Of a stretch of 64,000 nt of DNA, positions 16,421-23,674 are shown in pieces. The notes beneath the pieces are model-generated. The model saw only the letters and a list, made by a program, of their open reading frames with translations. It was not told the DNA's origin and ran no database searches. The translations under genes were made by a program, and so were the position numbers. Each line of letters starts with the position of its first letter. Positions within the stretch are counted from its first letter, which is position 1. The stretch is from Candidatus Peregrinibacteria bacterium CG10_big_fil_rev_8_21_14_0_10_55_24 (GTDB taxonomy: Bacteria; Patescibacteriota; Gracilibacteria; Peribacterales; Peribacteraceae), in assembly GCA_002772745.1 (NCBI GenBank), contig PFDV01000005.1, positions 31,609-95,608 of the forward strand, given 5' to 3'.

Positions 16421-16450
16421 ATGCTACGAAGAACCGGTTCCTCTTGTCAA
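16421..16450 (-). promoter_or_regulatory. promoter of the Val attenuator
   Basis: On the minus strand TTGACA (plus 16445-16450), 18-bp spacer, TAGCAT (plus 16421-16426), then 10 nt to the leader-peptide ATG. The -35 touches the rmuC stop codon. Confidence 0.8.
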
Positions 16451-17596
16451 TTATTTCCGGAGAGCGTCGAGGTCTTTTTTGGAGAGTTGAGGGTGAGGCT
16501 GGGTAAGTTCGAGGAGCCTCTCCTGCACTCTTTCGGGATTTGCAACAAGTTCCTTCACGTCCGATGTATTAAAGTTGATGTTGCGGATCTTCTCGCGCTT
16601 CACCAGTACTTCCGTGAGTAGTTCGGGGTCTGTCTCACGTATTTTAGCGAGTGTGGCGATGCCGTGTTGCATGAGGTGCCAATCAACGGCGTTACGCGTG
16701 GAAATATGAAAATCCAGGTGTGCCAGGATATCGACCAGGTTTTCGCGTTGCTGGGGATCCATTTCCTGCGCGAACTCGTAGTTAGCGATGCGCTTGAGTG
16801 TGGCAAGGATCGGTTCCAGTGCCTCCGGCGAAACGACGAAGAATGAGAAGCCGTCTTCATAGTAGGAGAGCTTCTTCAATTCTCCTACGGCATGTGTCGG
16901 GATGACCAGGAACACCGTGGGGTAGATATCCTTCTTCCCCTTCACTTTTGTTGCGGTCTTCTTCACCTGGTCGGCAATGTACGTCTGCATGTTTGACGCC
17001 TTGGATACCTTCGCGTCAAAGATGACGTACTGTCCGATGAATTCGATGAGGACATCGGGTTTCAGGCTTCCGTAGAACCCCTCGGGGAGATTGGCGTTGT
17101 CGTAGCATGTAAAGCCGTATTGTGGTTTTCTACAGAGTTCTGTGAGATGAGCGACCACTGTGTGTTCATGCTCTGCCCACAGCCGGTCACGTTCTTCCAT
17201 TTCCTGCTCTTGGCGCGCTGCGTCGGCTCGCGTGACGCGCTCCCGTTCCCGTTCCAAACTCTTTTGTGCAGCTTCGAGTTTTTCGAGCGAGGTTTGGTGC
17301 TCCCTGTCTTTGCGTTTCTCCTCTGCCTCGAAGGTGGCCACGCGCGTGGAGAGCTCCTTGAGTTGCGCTTTGATGTCGCTCTTCTCCGCGAAGAGCACCT
17401 TGTTGTTTCCGCTCAATTCATCCTTCTCCGATTTGAGCTGTATGCATTGGTTCTTCAGCTCACCGATTTCTTCCCTGCGTCTCTCCAGTTCTGCGGAGAG
17501 GTGAGGGTCGCCAGTTTGCTTGGATCGGAGGAAGAGCCAACTGAGGGTGGCGATGCCAATGACGGTGATGACGAGGAGTGTGTTCGTGAGGAGCAT
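16451..17596 (-). CDS. rmuC: RmuC-family protein (DNA recombination/nuclease-like)
   Basis: 381 aa. N-terminal TM (LLVITVIGIATLSWLFL), a long coiled coil about 35-135 and the RmuC domain about 150-365 with KPDVLIEFIGQYVIFDAKVS, whose D/D-x-K arrangement resembles a PD-(D/E)xK nuclease core. RmuC proteins limit recombination between inverted repeats; the biochemical activity is not settled. Divergent from rpsO. Confidence 0.87.
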   Translation of the reverse strand: MLLTNTLLVITVIGIATLSWLFLRSKQTGDPHLSAELERRREEIGELKNQCIQLKSEKDELSGNNKVLFAEKSDIKAQLKELSTRVATFEAEEKRKDREHQTSLEKLEAAQKSLERERERVTRADAARQEQEMEERDRLWAEHEHTVVAHLTELCRKPQYGFTCYDNANLPEGFYGSLKPDVLIEFIGQYVIFDAKVSKASNMQTYIADQVKKTATKVKGKKDIYPTVFLVIPTHAVGELKKLSYYEDGFSFFVVSPEALEPILATLKRIANYEFAQEMDPQQRENLVDILAHLDFHISTRNAVDWHLMQHGIATLAKIRETDPELLTEVLVKREKIRNINFNTSDVKELVANPERVQERLLELTQPHPQLSKKDLDALRK

Positions 17597-17691
17597 GTCG
17601 CCATCCTAGCACAGGGTGGACGGATGTCCACTCCTAATTTTCCGGCGACTGGGCCAAAGAGGCGGAAAAACCCACATGGAAGGCAAAATAC

Positions 17692-17719
17692 TTGCTATTT
17701 GTATGTTGCCTCCTACAAT
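17692..17719 (+). promoter_or_regulatory. rpsO promoter
   Basis: TTGCTA 17692-17697, 16-bp spacer, TACAAT 17714-17719. Predicted start about 17726, giving a 79-nt leader. Confidence 0.78.
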
Positions 17720-17725
17720 GAGCGT

Positions 17726-17804
17726 TGTCCTCGCCCTGCAGTTGCACACGTGCACTGTGGGGCGCGGCGTCATCGTTTTTTGTCGCGTTTCCTCCTCATT
17801 GACT
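17726..17804 (+). promoter_or_regulatory. rpsO leader, probable S15 autoregulatory RNA
   Basis: One of the few genes here with a real 5' leader. It contains a long hairpin, CGCCC ... CAGT(T)GCAC / GTGCACTG ... GGGCG with one bulged T, followed by a second helix GCGGC/GTCGC spanning a T6 loop just before the start. S15 represses its own translation in many bacteria through dissimilar leader structures; assignment here is by gene identity and structure only. Confidence 0.5.
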
Positions 17805-18074
17805 ATGGCACTCAAGGGCGCAACGAAGAAGCGGCTTATCTCCAAGCACCGCACGCACGATAAGGATACCGGTTCACCGCAGGTGCAAGTCGCGATTCTC
17901 ACCAAGGAAATCGGAGAACTCACCAAGCATTTGCAGGAGCACAAAAAAGACCAGTCCGCACGGCGGGGGCTCCTGGGCAAGGTCGCGCGCAGGCGACAGC
18001 TGCTCTCCTACCTCAAGATGAATGATGCTGACGCGTATCAGCAGGTAGTGGATGCGAACAAGCTGAAGAAATAG
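17805..18074 (+). CDS. rpsO: 30S ribosomal protein S15
   Basis: 89 aa from ATG 17805, the standard S15 length. Binds 16S rRNA at the central three-way junction. Motifs: HDKDTGSPQVQVAILT, ELTKHLQEHKKD, GLLGKVARRRQLLSYL. The ORF-track start at 17616 translates promoter and leader. rpsO and pnp are kept close, separated by two small genes. Confidence 0.96.
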   Translation: MALKGATKKRLISKHRTHDKDTGSPQVQVAILTKEIGELTKHLQEHKKDQSARRGLLGKVARRRQLLSYLKMNDADAYQQVVDANKLKK

Positions 18075-18109
18075 TCCGCCTTCGCTGTGCTATGCCGTGA
18101 CTGATGGAG

Positions 18110-18138
18110 TTGGGGTTGGGATTGGGATTCGGTACAAT
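18110..18138 (+). promoter_or_regulatory. promoter of the TrpR-like gene
   Basis: TTGGGG 18110-18115, 17-bp spacer, TACAAT 18133-18138, then 10 nt to the ATG at 18149. The -35 and spacer are built from a TTGGGG-like repeat. Confidence 0.65.
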
Positions 18139-18148
18139 GCTGTGTCGT

Positions 18149-18433
18149 ATGGCGATACCCTCCAAGCACCTCCAGGATCTCTACCAGCTCTTTGGCGCAG
18201 TGGAGACACCGCGTGAAGCTCAGAAGCTGCTCAGTGATATTCTCACGCCCCAAGAACTCGCTTCGGTTGCCGAGCGTTGGCAGCTCATCCGGGAGCTTGC
18301 AAAGGGTACGCCGCAACGAACCATTGCGCAGAAGCTTTCCGTGAGTATCAGCAAGATCACGCGGGGGTCCAGGATGCTGCAGTTTGGCAGTGGGGGATTT
18401 CGGTACTTCCTCAATAAACTCCAGAAAAACTGA
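18149..18433 (+). CDS. TrpR-like YerC/YecD-family DNA-binding protein
   Basis: 94 aa from ATG 18149; the ORF-track start 18104 lies in the promoter. All-helical TrpR fold: LLSDILTPQELASVAERWQL, then the helix-turn-helix GTPQRTIAQKLSVSISKITRGS, matching the TrpR/YerC signature. TrpR itself responds to tryptophan, but YerC-type members lack a known ligand. Leaderless start. Confidence 0.85.
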   Translation: MAIPSKHLQDLYQLFGAVETPREAQKLLSDILTPQELASVAERWQLIRELAKGTPQRTIAQKLSVSISKITRGSRMLQFGSGGFRYFLNKLQKN

Positions 18434-18510
18434 TGGCGGGAATCCAGGGGAACTAGTTGCATTCGTGAGCAGTGTGTGTAATGATGTAACGGTACAGAAG
18501 GATTCTAGCC

Positions 18511-18789
18511 ATGCGCTATACGATTGCCATCGACGGCGGGAGCTTTGCCACAGAGGCATTGGATATTGCGGAGTCTGTCATCCGTTCCCCCAATATCTGC
18601 GGGTACCATCCCGATGCCCAGGAGCGCTGCTCCGTGCTCCAGAAGGTACCAAGGGGAGCCATTGCGAGATTGCTTTCCATGCACGCAAGGCACGAGAATG
18701 GCAGGAATATTTCCGTAACCATTCCACGCGCAGGTGTGACTGTGCAGATAGAATCTACAACCAACGCGCATCGCTGCATGTTTGGATAA
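18511..18789 (+). CDS. hypothetical small protein
   Basis: 92 aa, no TM or signal peptide. MRYTIAIDGGSFATEALDIAESVI at the start, two central Cys (NICGYH, ERCSVL), and a C-terminal VTIPRAGVTVQIES strand region. No family recognised. An upstream TTGCAT-16-TAATGA promoter (18457-18484) and GAAGGA close to the ATG support it being a gene. Between yerC and pnp. Confidence 0.6.
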   Translation: MRYTIAIDGGSFATEALDIAESVIRSPNICGYHPDAQERCSVLQKVPRGAIARLLSMHARHENGRNISVTIPRAGVTVQIESTTNAHRCMFG

Positions 18790-18985
18790 ATTCCGTCTTT
18801 TGCGGTTTCTTTGTCTCCCTAAGGGTGCTAGAATTCCACTGTTCCTTCCTTCCTGCCGGTTCCCGTCCGCTGCCGCGGGTTTACACTGGAGTGCTCATGC
18901 GTTGATTGCTCCCGCGTGAATCCACCGTGCAGCTGGCACGCCAATCGTTAGGGGAAGGATCGTTGTATCCTTTCCTCTTTCCACT

Positions 18986-21238
18986 ATGTCCAACACAGGA
19001 TCTGCGATTAAGCCGCAGAAAGAGTACACCCTGGAATTGGGTGACAAGCCTCTTATTATGCGCACCGGCACGTTTGCAAGCCAAGCGAATGCCACGGTGC
19101 TTTGCCAGATGGGCGGGACCGTTTCCATGGGGAACATCACCATCTCCGATCCCCGCGAGGGAGTGGATTTCCTCCCCCTGCAGGTTGTGTATCAGGAGAA
19201 GTACTACGCCGGAGGCAAGATTGCCGGCAGCCGCTTCCGTAAGCGCGAGGGGCGTCCTGGTGATGCGTACGTCCTCCTTGCCCGTGTTATTGACCGTGGG
19301 CTACGTCCCATGTTCCCCAAACACATGCGCAACGATATCCAGGTGTTCTGCACGGTCCTGAGTTATGACTTTGAGAGCGAACACGACATTACATCCGCGA
19401 ATGCCGCAAATTTGGCTGCCGCGCTTTCCGATTGCCCTGTGGATGGTCCGCTTGGAACGGTGAGAGTCGGACTCATTGGTGGTGAACTCGTCTTAAACCC
19501 TACGCGCGAAGCGCGTACGCGTAGCGATCTTGATATGTTCGTTACGGCATCACTCGACAAAGTGGTTATGATCGAAGCCGGTGCCAATCAGGTGCCGGAA
19601 GCGGAAATTCTTCGCGCAATTGAATTCGGCAAAAAGTGGGCGCAGAAGATTGCCAAGTTCTTCGCCGATATCCAAAAAGAGATCGGCAAGACGAAATTTG
19701 AGGTTTCTCCGGCGTACACGCACAAGGAGGCAGCCGCGTTCCTGAAGGAATGGTCATTGTCGACCGTTACCAAGGCGATCAAAGATCCGTTGGCGAAGCT
19801 TGATCGTCGTCGCATTTTCAATGAGTTCATCAAAGGGGCCGCTGAAAAACTCCAGGAGAAATTCGGTGCTCCCGATGACAAGAACGCAGAGCTCACAGAA
19901 CTCTATGCCCATGCGGGTGACCTTATGGATAAAGTGATTAAGAGTGAAGTCCGTCGGCTTATTCTTGAAGAGGGAATACGCATGAGCAGTCGCAACATCG
20001 ATGAAATTCGTCCGATTGGTTCCATGGTCGATGTGCTGCCGAACTTTGTCCACGGTAGTGCGCTCTTTCAGCGCGGCGAAACGCAGGGGCTCACCACCTG
20101 CACACTCGGCGCGCCCGGGGATAAACAGATTGTCGAAGGCATGGAAGGTGAGCATAAATTGCGTTACATGCATCACTACAACTTTCCGCCGTTCTCGGTG
20201 GGCGAAACAAGCAACCGTCTCTTTGTCGGTAATCGTGAAATCGGGCACGGAAATCTGGCGCAACGGGGCATTGAGCCCGTACTTCCCAAAGAAGAGGATT
20301 TTCCCTACACCATTCGCACGGTAACGGAAATCTTGGAGAGCAACGGCTCTTCCTCCATGGCGGCGACGTGCGGTTCCACACTCGCGCTCATGGCGGCGGG
20401 TGTCCCCATCTCCTCTCCGGTTTCCGGTATTGCATTGGGGCTCATCTCTGATGAAGAGAAAGGCAAGTACGTTGTCCTTTCCGATCTGCAGGATGAAGAA
20501 GACTTCGGTGGCGACATGGACTTCAAAGTTACGGGGACAGAAAAGGGTGTCACTGCTATTCAGATGGATATCAAGATCAAGGGGCTCCCTGATTCCGTAT
20601 TCAAAGAAGCATTGGAACGCTCACACACGGGACGCCTGGAAATCCTCAAGACGATGCTTGCGGCTATTGCGGAACCCCGCAAAGAACTCAGTCCGCATGC
20701 ACCGCGCATCGAGACCGTTCAGATCGATCCGGAGGATATCCGTCTGGTCATTGGCAAGGGGGGTGAAACGATCCAGAAGATTACGGGCGAACTGGGTGTG
20801 GAGATCGATATTGAAGATAGCGGACTCATCTTCATCACCTCGGTGGACGGAGGGTCCATGCAGAAGGCCAAAGAGTGGATCGAGGGCATCGTGGCTAAAC
20901 CCGAAGTTGGCAAGGTCTACGACTGCAAAGTGGTGCGCATCATCCCCGGCGTGGGTGCCATCGCGGAGTTCCTGCGCGGCAAGGACGGTATGATCCATAT
21001 CTCCGAACTGCAGTGGCAGCGCACGGAGAATGTCGAGGATGTGCTCAAGGTTGGCGATGAAGTGAAAGCGAAGTGCGTGGAGTACGATCCCATTGACGGC
21101 AAAACGCGTCTGTCACTCAAGCAGATGCAGGAGCGTCCGGAAGGGTTCGTGGATCGTCCCAGTAATGGTCCGCGCCGTTCTCCGGGTGGTGGTGGGGGAT
21201 TCCATCGTGGAGGGGGAAGGCCGCCCCCGCGTCGGTAG
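18986..21238 (+). CDS. pnp: polyribonucleotide nucleotidyltransferase (PNPase)
   Basis: 750 aa. 3'-5' phosphorolytic RNA decay. Two RNase PH domains (IMRTGTFASQANATVL ..., second core with RREIGHGNLAQRG-type motif GNREIGHGNLAQRG and ISSPVSGIALGL), helical linker, KH domain (IRLVIGKGGETIQKITGE) and S1 domain (GKVYDCKVVRIIPGVGAIAEF), ending in a Gly/Arg/Pro-rich tail. Full length. Upstream gap of about 195 nt holds a pyrimidine-rich leader. Ends at a bidirectional terminator. Confidence 0.97.
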   Translation: MSNTGSAIKPQKEYTLELGDKPLIMRTGTFASQANATVLCQMGGTVSMGNITISDPREGVDFLPLQVVYQEKYYAGGKIAGSRFRKREGRPGDAYVLLARVIDRGLRPMFPKHMRNDIQVFCTVLSYDFESEHDITSANAANLAAALSDCPVDGPLGTVRVGLIGGELVLNPTREARTRSDLDMFVTASLDKVVMIEAGANQVPEAEILRAIEFGKKWAQKIAKFFADIQKEIGKTKFEVSPAYTHKEAAAFLKEWSLSTVTKAIKDPLAKLDRRRIFNEFIKGAAEKLQEKFGAPDDKNAELTELYAHAGDLMDKVIKSEVRRLILEEGIRMSSRNIDEIRPIGSMVDVLPNFVHGSALFQRGETQGLTTCTLGAPGDKQIVEGMEGEHKLRYMHHYNFPPFSVGETSNRLFVGNREIGHGNLAQRGIEPVLPKEEDFPYTIRTVTEILESNGSSSMAATCGSTLALMAAGVPISSPVSGIALGLISDEEKGKYVVLSDLQDEEDFGGDMDFKVTGTEKGVTAIQMDIKIKGLPDSVFKEALERSHTGRLEILKTMLAAIAEPRKELSPHAPRIETVQIDPEDIRLVIGKGGETIQKITGELGVEIDIEDSGLIFITSVDGGSMQKAKEWIEGIVAKPEVGKVYDCKVVRIIPGVGAIAEFLRGKDGMIHISELQWQRTENVEDVLKVGDEVKAKCVEYDPIDGKTRLSLKQMQERPEGFVDRPSNGPRRSPGGGGGFHRGGGRPPPRR

Positions 21239-21255
21239 CGGTTGATCAGTACTCC

Positions 21256-21284
21256 AAAAAGAGCCCCACCCTGGGGCTCTTCCC
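21256..21284. terminator. bidirectional terminator between pnp and the K+ channel gene
   Basis: Stem AGAGCCCC (21260-21267) / GGGGCTCT (21273-21280), flanked by AAAAA on the left and TTCCCTT on the right. It lies after both convergent stop codons, with the stronger U-run for the minus strand. Confidence 0.8.
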
Positions 21285-22151
21285 TTATGTAGTTTTCTGC
21301 AACGCCTCCTGCACCCATGTGTGCGACTTTTCCTTGAGGATCAGGATATCCTCAAAGGCTTCGGTTTTCTGGTACGGGGATCGCTCCTGCCATATGGGCA
21401 TGGTCGCGTCCACGACGCGTATGAGCTCTTTCAGCTCGTGTATGCTCGCCTCGTGGCCCGTCCAATCGATGCCGGTGCTGCTCAATGTGTTAATTGTTTT
21501 GTTAATGCGGTGGAGCGTGCGGTGCACCGATTCGAGAAGAAGCTCCTCGCGCTTGGCATCGATCGTGTAGAACGCGTTCCCTCCATCATAGAATTCGGGT
21601 ATCTCGCTGATCAGACTCTGTGCCTGTTGGTAGGCAATGGTCAGGTTCTCCCATGATTCCTCACTGAGGTTCCCCGTCTGCAGCGCCTCGGTCATGATGG
21701 TATCGAGGTCCTTGCGCACGACGAACAGGTCGCCGCGTGTGTTGTGGAAGACGTCCTCAAAGGTGAGCTTGTGCACTTCCTGGAGTGCGATTTCCTGGCG
21801 CTGGGAAATGAGCTTTGTGACGAGCACGGCAAAGATGAAGAGCGCGGAGATGCTCTGAATACTCACGAGGACCTTGCTCCATCCCTGTGGAATGATATCT
21901 CCGTACCCCAGGGATGTTGCCGTGATGATGGAAAAGTACAAGCTGTCGCCGAAGCGCTGCCACGTTCCTATGGCATTTAGCGGCGTAGGTGCGTGGGCGG
22001 GGACGTACATTTCTAACAGGAAATAGCAGATCGCGAAGAGCACGGCGATCCCGACCCAGAGGAGGATGAGCGTCGTAGACGGAAGTTTGGTGATCTCTAC
22101 CAGGTAGAGAACACTGTGTCGTTTCCTGCCGTTGGTTGTTTTGGGTGACAT
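21285..22151 (-). CDS. two-TM potassium channel with cytoplasmic helical domain
   Basis: 288 aa. TM1 about 28-48 (LILLWVGIAVLFAICYFLL), pore loop with selectivity filter TSLGYGD, a variant of the usual T-V-G-Y-G-D, and TM2 about 90-112, followed by about 170 residues of helical cytoplasmic domain with no RCK motif seen. Probably a homotetrameric K+ channel. TATAAT (22169-22174) lies 17 nt before the ATG with a weak TCTACA -35. Confidence 0.85.
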   Translation of the reverse strand: MSPKTTNGRKRHSVLYLVEITKLPSTTLILLWVGIAVLFAICYFLLEMYVPAHAPTPLNAIGTWQRFGDSLYFSIITATSLGYGDIIPQGWSKVLVSIQSISALFIFAVLVTKLISQRQEIALQEVHKLTFEDVFHNTRGDLFVVRKDLDTIMTEALQTGNLSEESWENLTIAYQQAQSLISEIPEFYDGGNAFYTIDAKREELLLESVHRTLHRINKTINTLSSTGIDWTGHEASIHELKELIRVVDATMPIWQERSPYQKTEAFEDILILKEKSHTWVQEALQKTT

Positions 22152-22176
22152 GGCGTGTCTTAAGTATTATTATACA

Positions 22177-22458
22177 CTAATTATCTGTTTTTGTAGAGTC
22201 TTTCTTCTTTGGCTTCTTTTCGTCCTTTTGCTGAGATTTCCCCTCCTTCGCTTTCTCACTCTTCCTCTCGTCTTTCTTTGCCGGTGCACTGTCGGTTTTG
22301 TAGAAGCCGTTGCCCTTAAAATGAATGACAGGTGGAGCGATCAATCTGTCCGTTGGTCCATTGCACCGAGGGCAGGGAGGACACTCCTGTGACCCGAACG
22401 GAATGGTCCCTTCGCATATCGCCAAGCACTTCCGGCACCGGAAATCAAACCTCGGCAT
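22177..22458 (-). CDS. FmdB-type zinc-ribbon protein
   Basis: 93 aa. N-terminal zinc ribbon: MPRFDFRCRKC followed by CPPCPRCNG, then VIHFKGNGFYKTD, which is the FmdB/CxxC_CXXC_SSSS family pattern, then a very Lys/Glu-rich tail (KKDERKSEKAKEG). The family's role is not established; regulatory or nucleic-acid contacts are usual guesses. Lies just upstream of the K+ channel gene. Confidence 0.8.
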   Translation of the reverse strand: MPRFDFRCRKCLAICEGTIPFGSQECPPCPRCNGPTDRLIAPPVIHFKGNGFYKTDSAPAKKDERKSEKAKEGKSQQKDEKKPKKKDSTKTDN

Positions 22459-22522
22459 GGGAGTATCGTAGCATGCTTACGCCGTGAGCGAGAGGCGTCT
22501 CCCCCCTTTGCTTCTTTTGCAT

Positions 22523-23050
22523 TCAATTCAGCAACGTTCTTGCTTTACTGCGGCTCTCCACTATGGGATTTGCGAGATGTGCTCTGCTGTCGAGTGTAGA
22601 CGCTCCTCTTAGGACATCCGCGGCAAAACTTGGGGCAACGTCCAATGCGTCGAGCACCCCTTGGCCTATCTGCGCGCCACCGCGCAGGGGTCGCAGGCGC
22701 AGGATGTTCCCCGCTCCCTTCAACACGTTTCCCACAGCGCCGATGGTGCTCTCCTTCGTGCGCTGGATCCCTCCCAGCGGTTCCATGGGTTCTCTGTCCC
22801 CTCGTACGAGCTTCAAGAGGTCGCTCCCCGGCTTGAATACGACTGCATGACCGATATCACCGGCTTTGGCGAGCCAATTGAAGGGGTCGGCGAGGTTGGC
22901 GTTTGCAAAATCGCTGGGATCGAGTGCGCGGGTAATGTTGTACTTTGGCCCAGAACCCATCGCAGAGAGCTCTTCTGTGTTCTCTTTCAGGCGTAAGAGA
23001 CGCTGCTCGGAGAGATACACGCCGTTGCTCGCGAACGTCCGTGTGATCAT
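22523..23050 (-). CDS. hypothetical protein
   Basis: 175 aa from ATG 23050. No TM or signal peptide seen. Begins ITRTFASNGVYLSEQRLLRLKEN, then Gly/Leu-rich stretches (GAVGNVLKGAGNILRLRPLRGGA). No family recognised. I chose 23050 because a good minus-strand promoter TTGAAA-17-TAGAAT (plus 23061-23089) ends 10 nt before it, so the ORF-track N-terminal extension would not be transcribed. Confidence 0.6.
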   Translation of the reverse strand: MITRTFASNGVYLSEQRLLRLKENTEELSAMGSGPKYNITRALDPSDFANANLADPFNWLAKAGDIGHAVVFKPGSDLLKLVRGDREPMEPLGGIQRTKESTIGAVGNVLKGAGNILRLRPLRGGAQIGQGVLDALDVAPSFAADVLRGASTLDSRAHLANPIVESRSKARTLLN

Positions 23051-23097
23051 TGGAAAACAAATTCTAAGGGAAATGAATGTGTTTTTCAATGTTTTTC

Positions 23098-23126
23098 TTG
23101 CAAAGACATGTTCGAGTCTGTATAAC
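23098..23126 (+). promoter_or_regulatory. promoter of candidate small RNA
   Basis: TTGCAA 23098-23103, 17-bp spacer, TATAAC 23121-23126, pointing toward the terminator at 23169-23194, with no ORF start between. Confidence 0.65.
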
Positions 23127-23132
23127 AACGCG

Positions 23133-23194
23133 GCTTAATTCAAGCAATCGTTCTTTCCATCTCCAACTGGCCGCCCCAATAAGGCGGTCTTTTT
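23133..23194 (+). ncRNA. candidate short non-coding RNA ending at a Rho-independent terminator
   Basis: From the predicted start (about 23133) to the T-run is only about 62 nt. A small hairpin GCTT/AAGC lies near the 5' end and the 3' end is a terminator: GGCCGCC (23169 region) / GGCGGTC with loop CCAATAA, then six T. No ATG/GTG leader peptide fits. It could be an autonomous sRNA or a prematurely ended transcript heading toward valS. Confidence 0.45.
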
Positions 23195-23225
23195 TACGTG
23201 TGATTTTTTCTCTTCAGTTAAAGCT

Positions 23226-23250
23226 GGCCGGCGTACGTGGTACGCCGGCC
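23226..23250. repeat. perfect GC-rich inverted repeat
   Basis: GGCCGGCGTAC / GTACGCCGGCC, 11-bp perfect arms with a GTG spacer. It lies about 80 nt beyond the stop of the minus-strand 39-aa ORF and may end its transcript. The GGCCGGCGT module recurs in the element at 49836-49924. Confidence 0.75.
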
Positions 23251-23329
23251 TTGAGGGTTACGTTGGTGCGCTCTGTAGCACACCAACTCTCGTTGTTTGT
23301 TGCTGTCTTCGCGCTGGTTCGATGGTGCG

Positions 23330-23449
23330 CTAGAGCAGCAAGTGGGCCGCGCCGTCGATGACCTTCTTCTTGGCCGTCTCGTTCGCCCTGTTCGTCTTGG
23401 CGATCTTGAAGTCCATGTTCTCGGTCAACATCATCTTCAGGCGCTTCAC
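23330..23449 (-). CDS. 39-aa basic protein with strong Shine-Dalgarno sequence
   Basis: GTG start at 23449 preceded at 7 nt by AAAGGAGGTG, the best ribosome-binding site in the window. Product is Lys/Met-rich and helical (MKRLKMMLTENMDFKIAKTN ... KKKVIDGAAHLLL). The ORF track gives a 60-aa version starting upstream at 23512; the SD decides the shorter one. No family recognised. Canonical SD use is unlike the neighbours and suggests a different origin. Confidence 0.55.
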   Translation of the reverse strand: MKRLKMMLTENMDFKIAKTNRANETAKKKVIDGAAHLLL

Positions 23450-23674
23450 GGCACACCTCCTTTCCCGTCTTCTCAGACGAGAATCTAGAGTGACTGGGCG
23501 TCCCCGGAACATTCCGGGGTTTGCCCAAGGAACAACGAGGGGAAAACCACGGAGTGTGGATCCCTCGAAGAGCGGTATACGGTAAAAGCAGGTTTTCTGT
23601 CAATAATGTTCTCCTCCTTGTTCCCAAGTAGAAACACGGTGCAAGGGGCCGCAAAATTCGCTACAGTCGGACCT

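Noticed and set aside
22177-22500. Selenium or programmed frameshift signals, or alternative genetic code (UGA as Gly)
   Set aside because: Genes end cleanly at UGA in several cases (for example DUF559 and lipoprotein neighbours) and no conserved frame is interrupted by UGA.
23077-23361. 94-aa plus-strand ORF upstream of valS
   Set aside because: Runs across the sRNA promoter and terminator and the GC-rich inverted repeat; no start signal.
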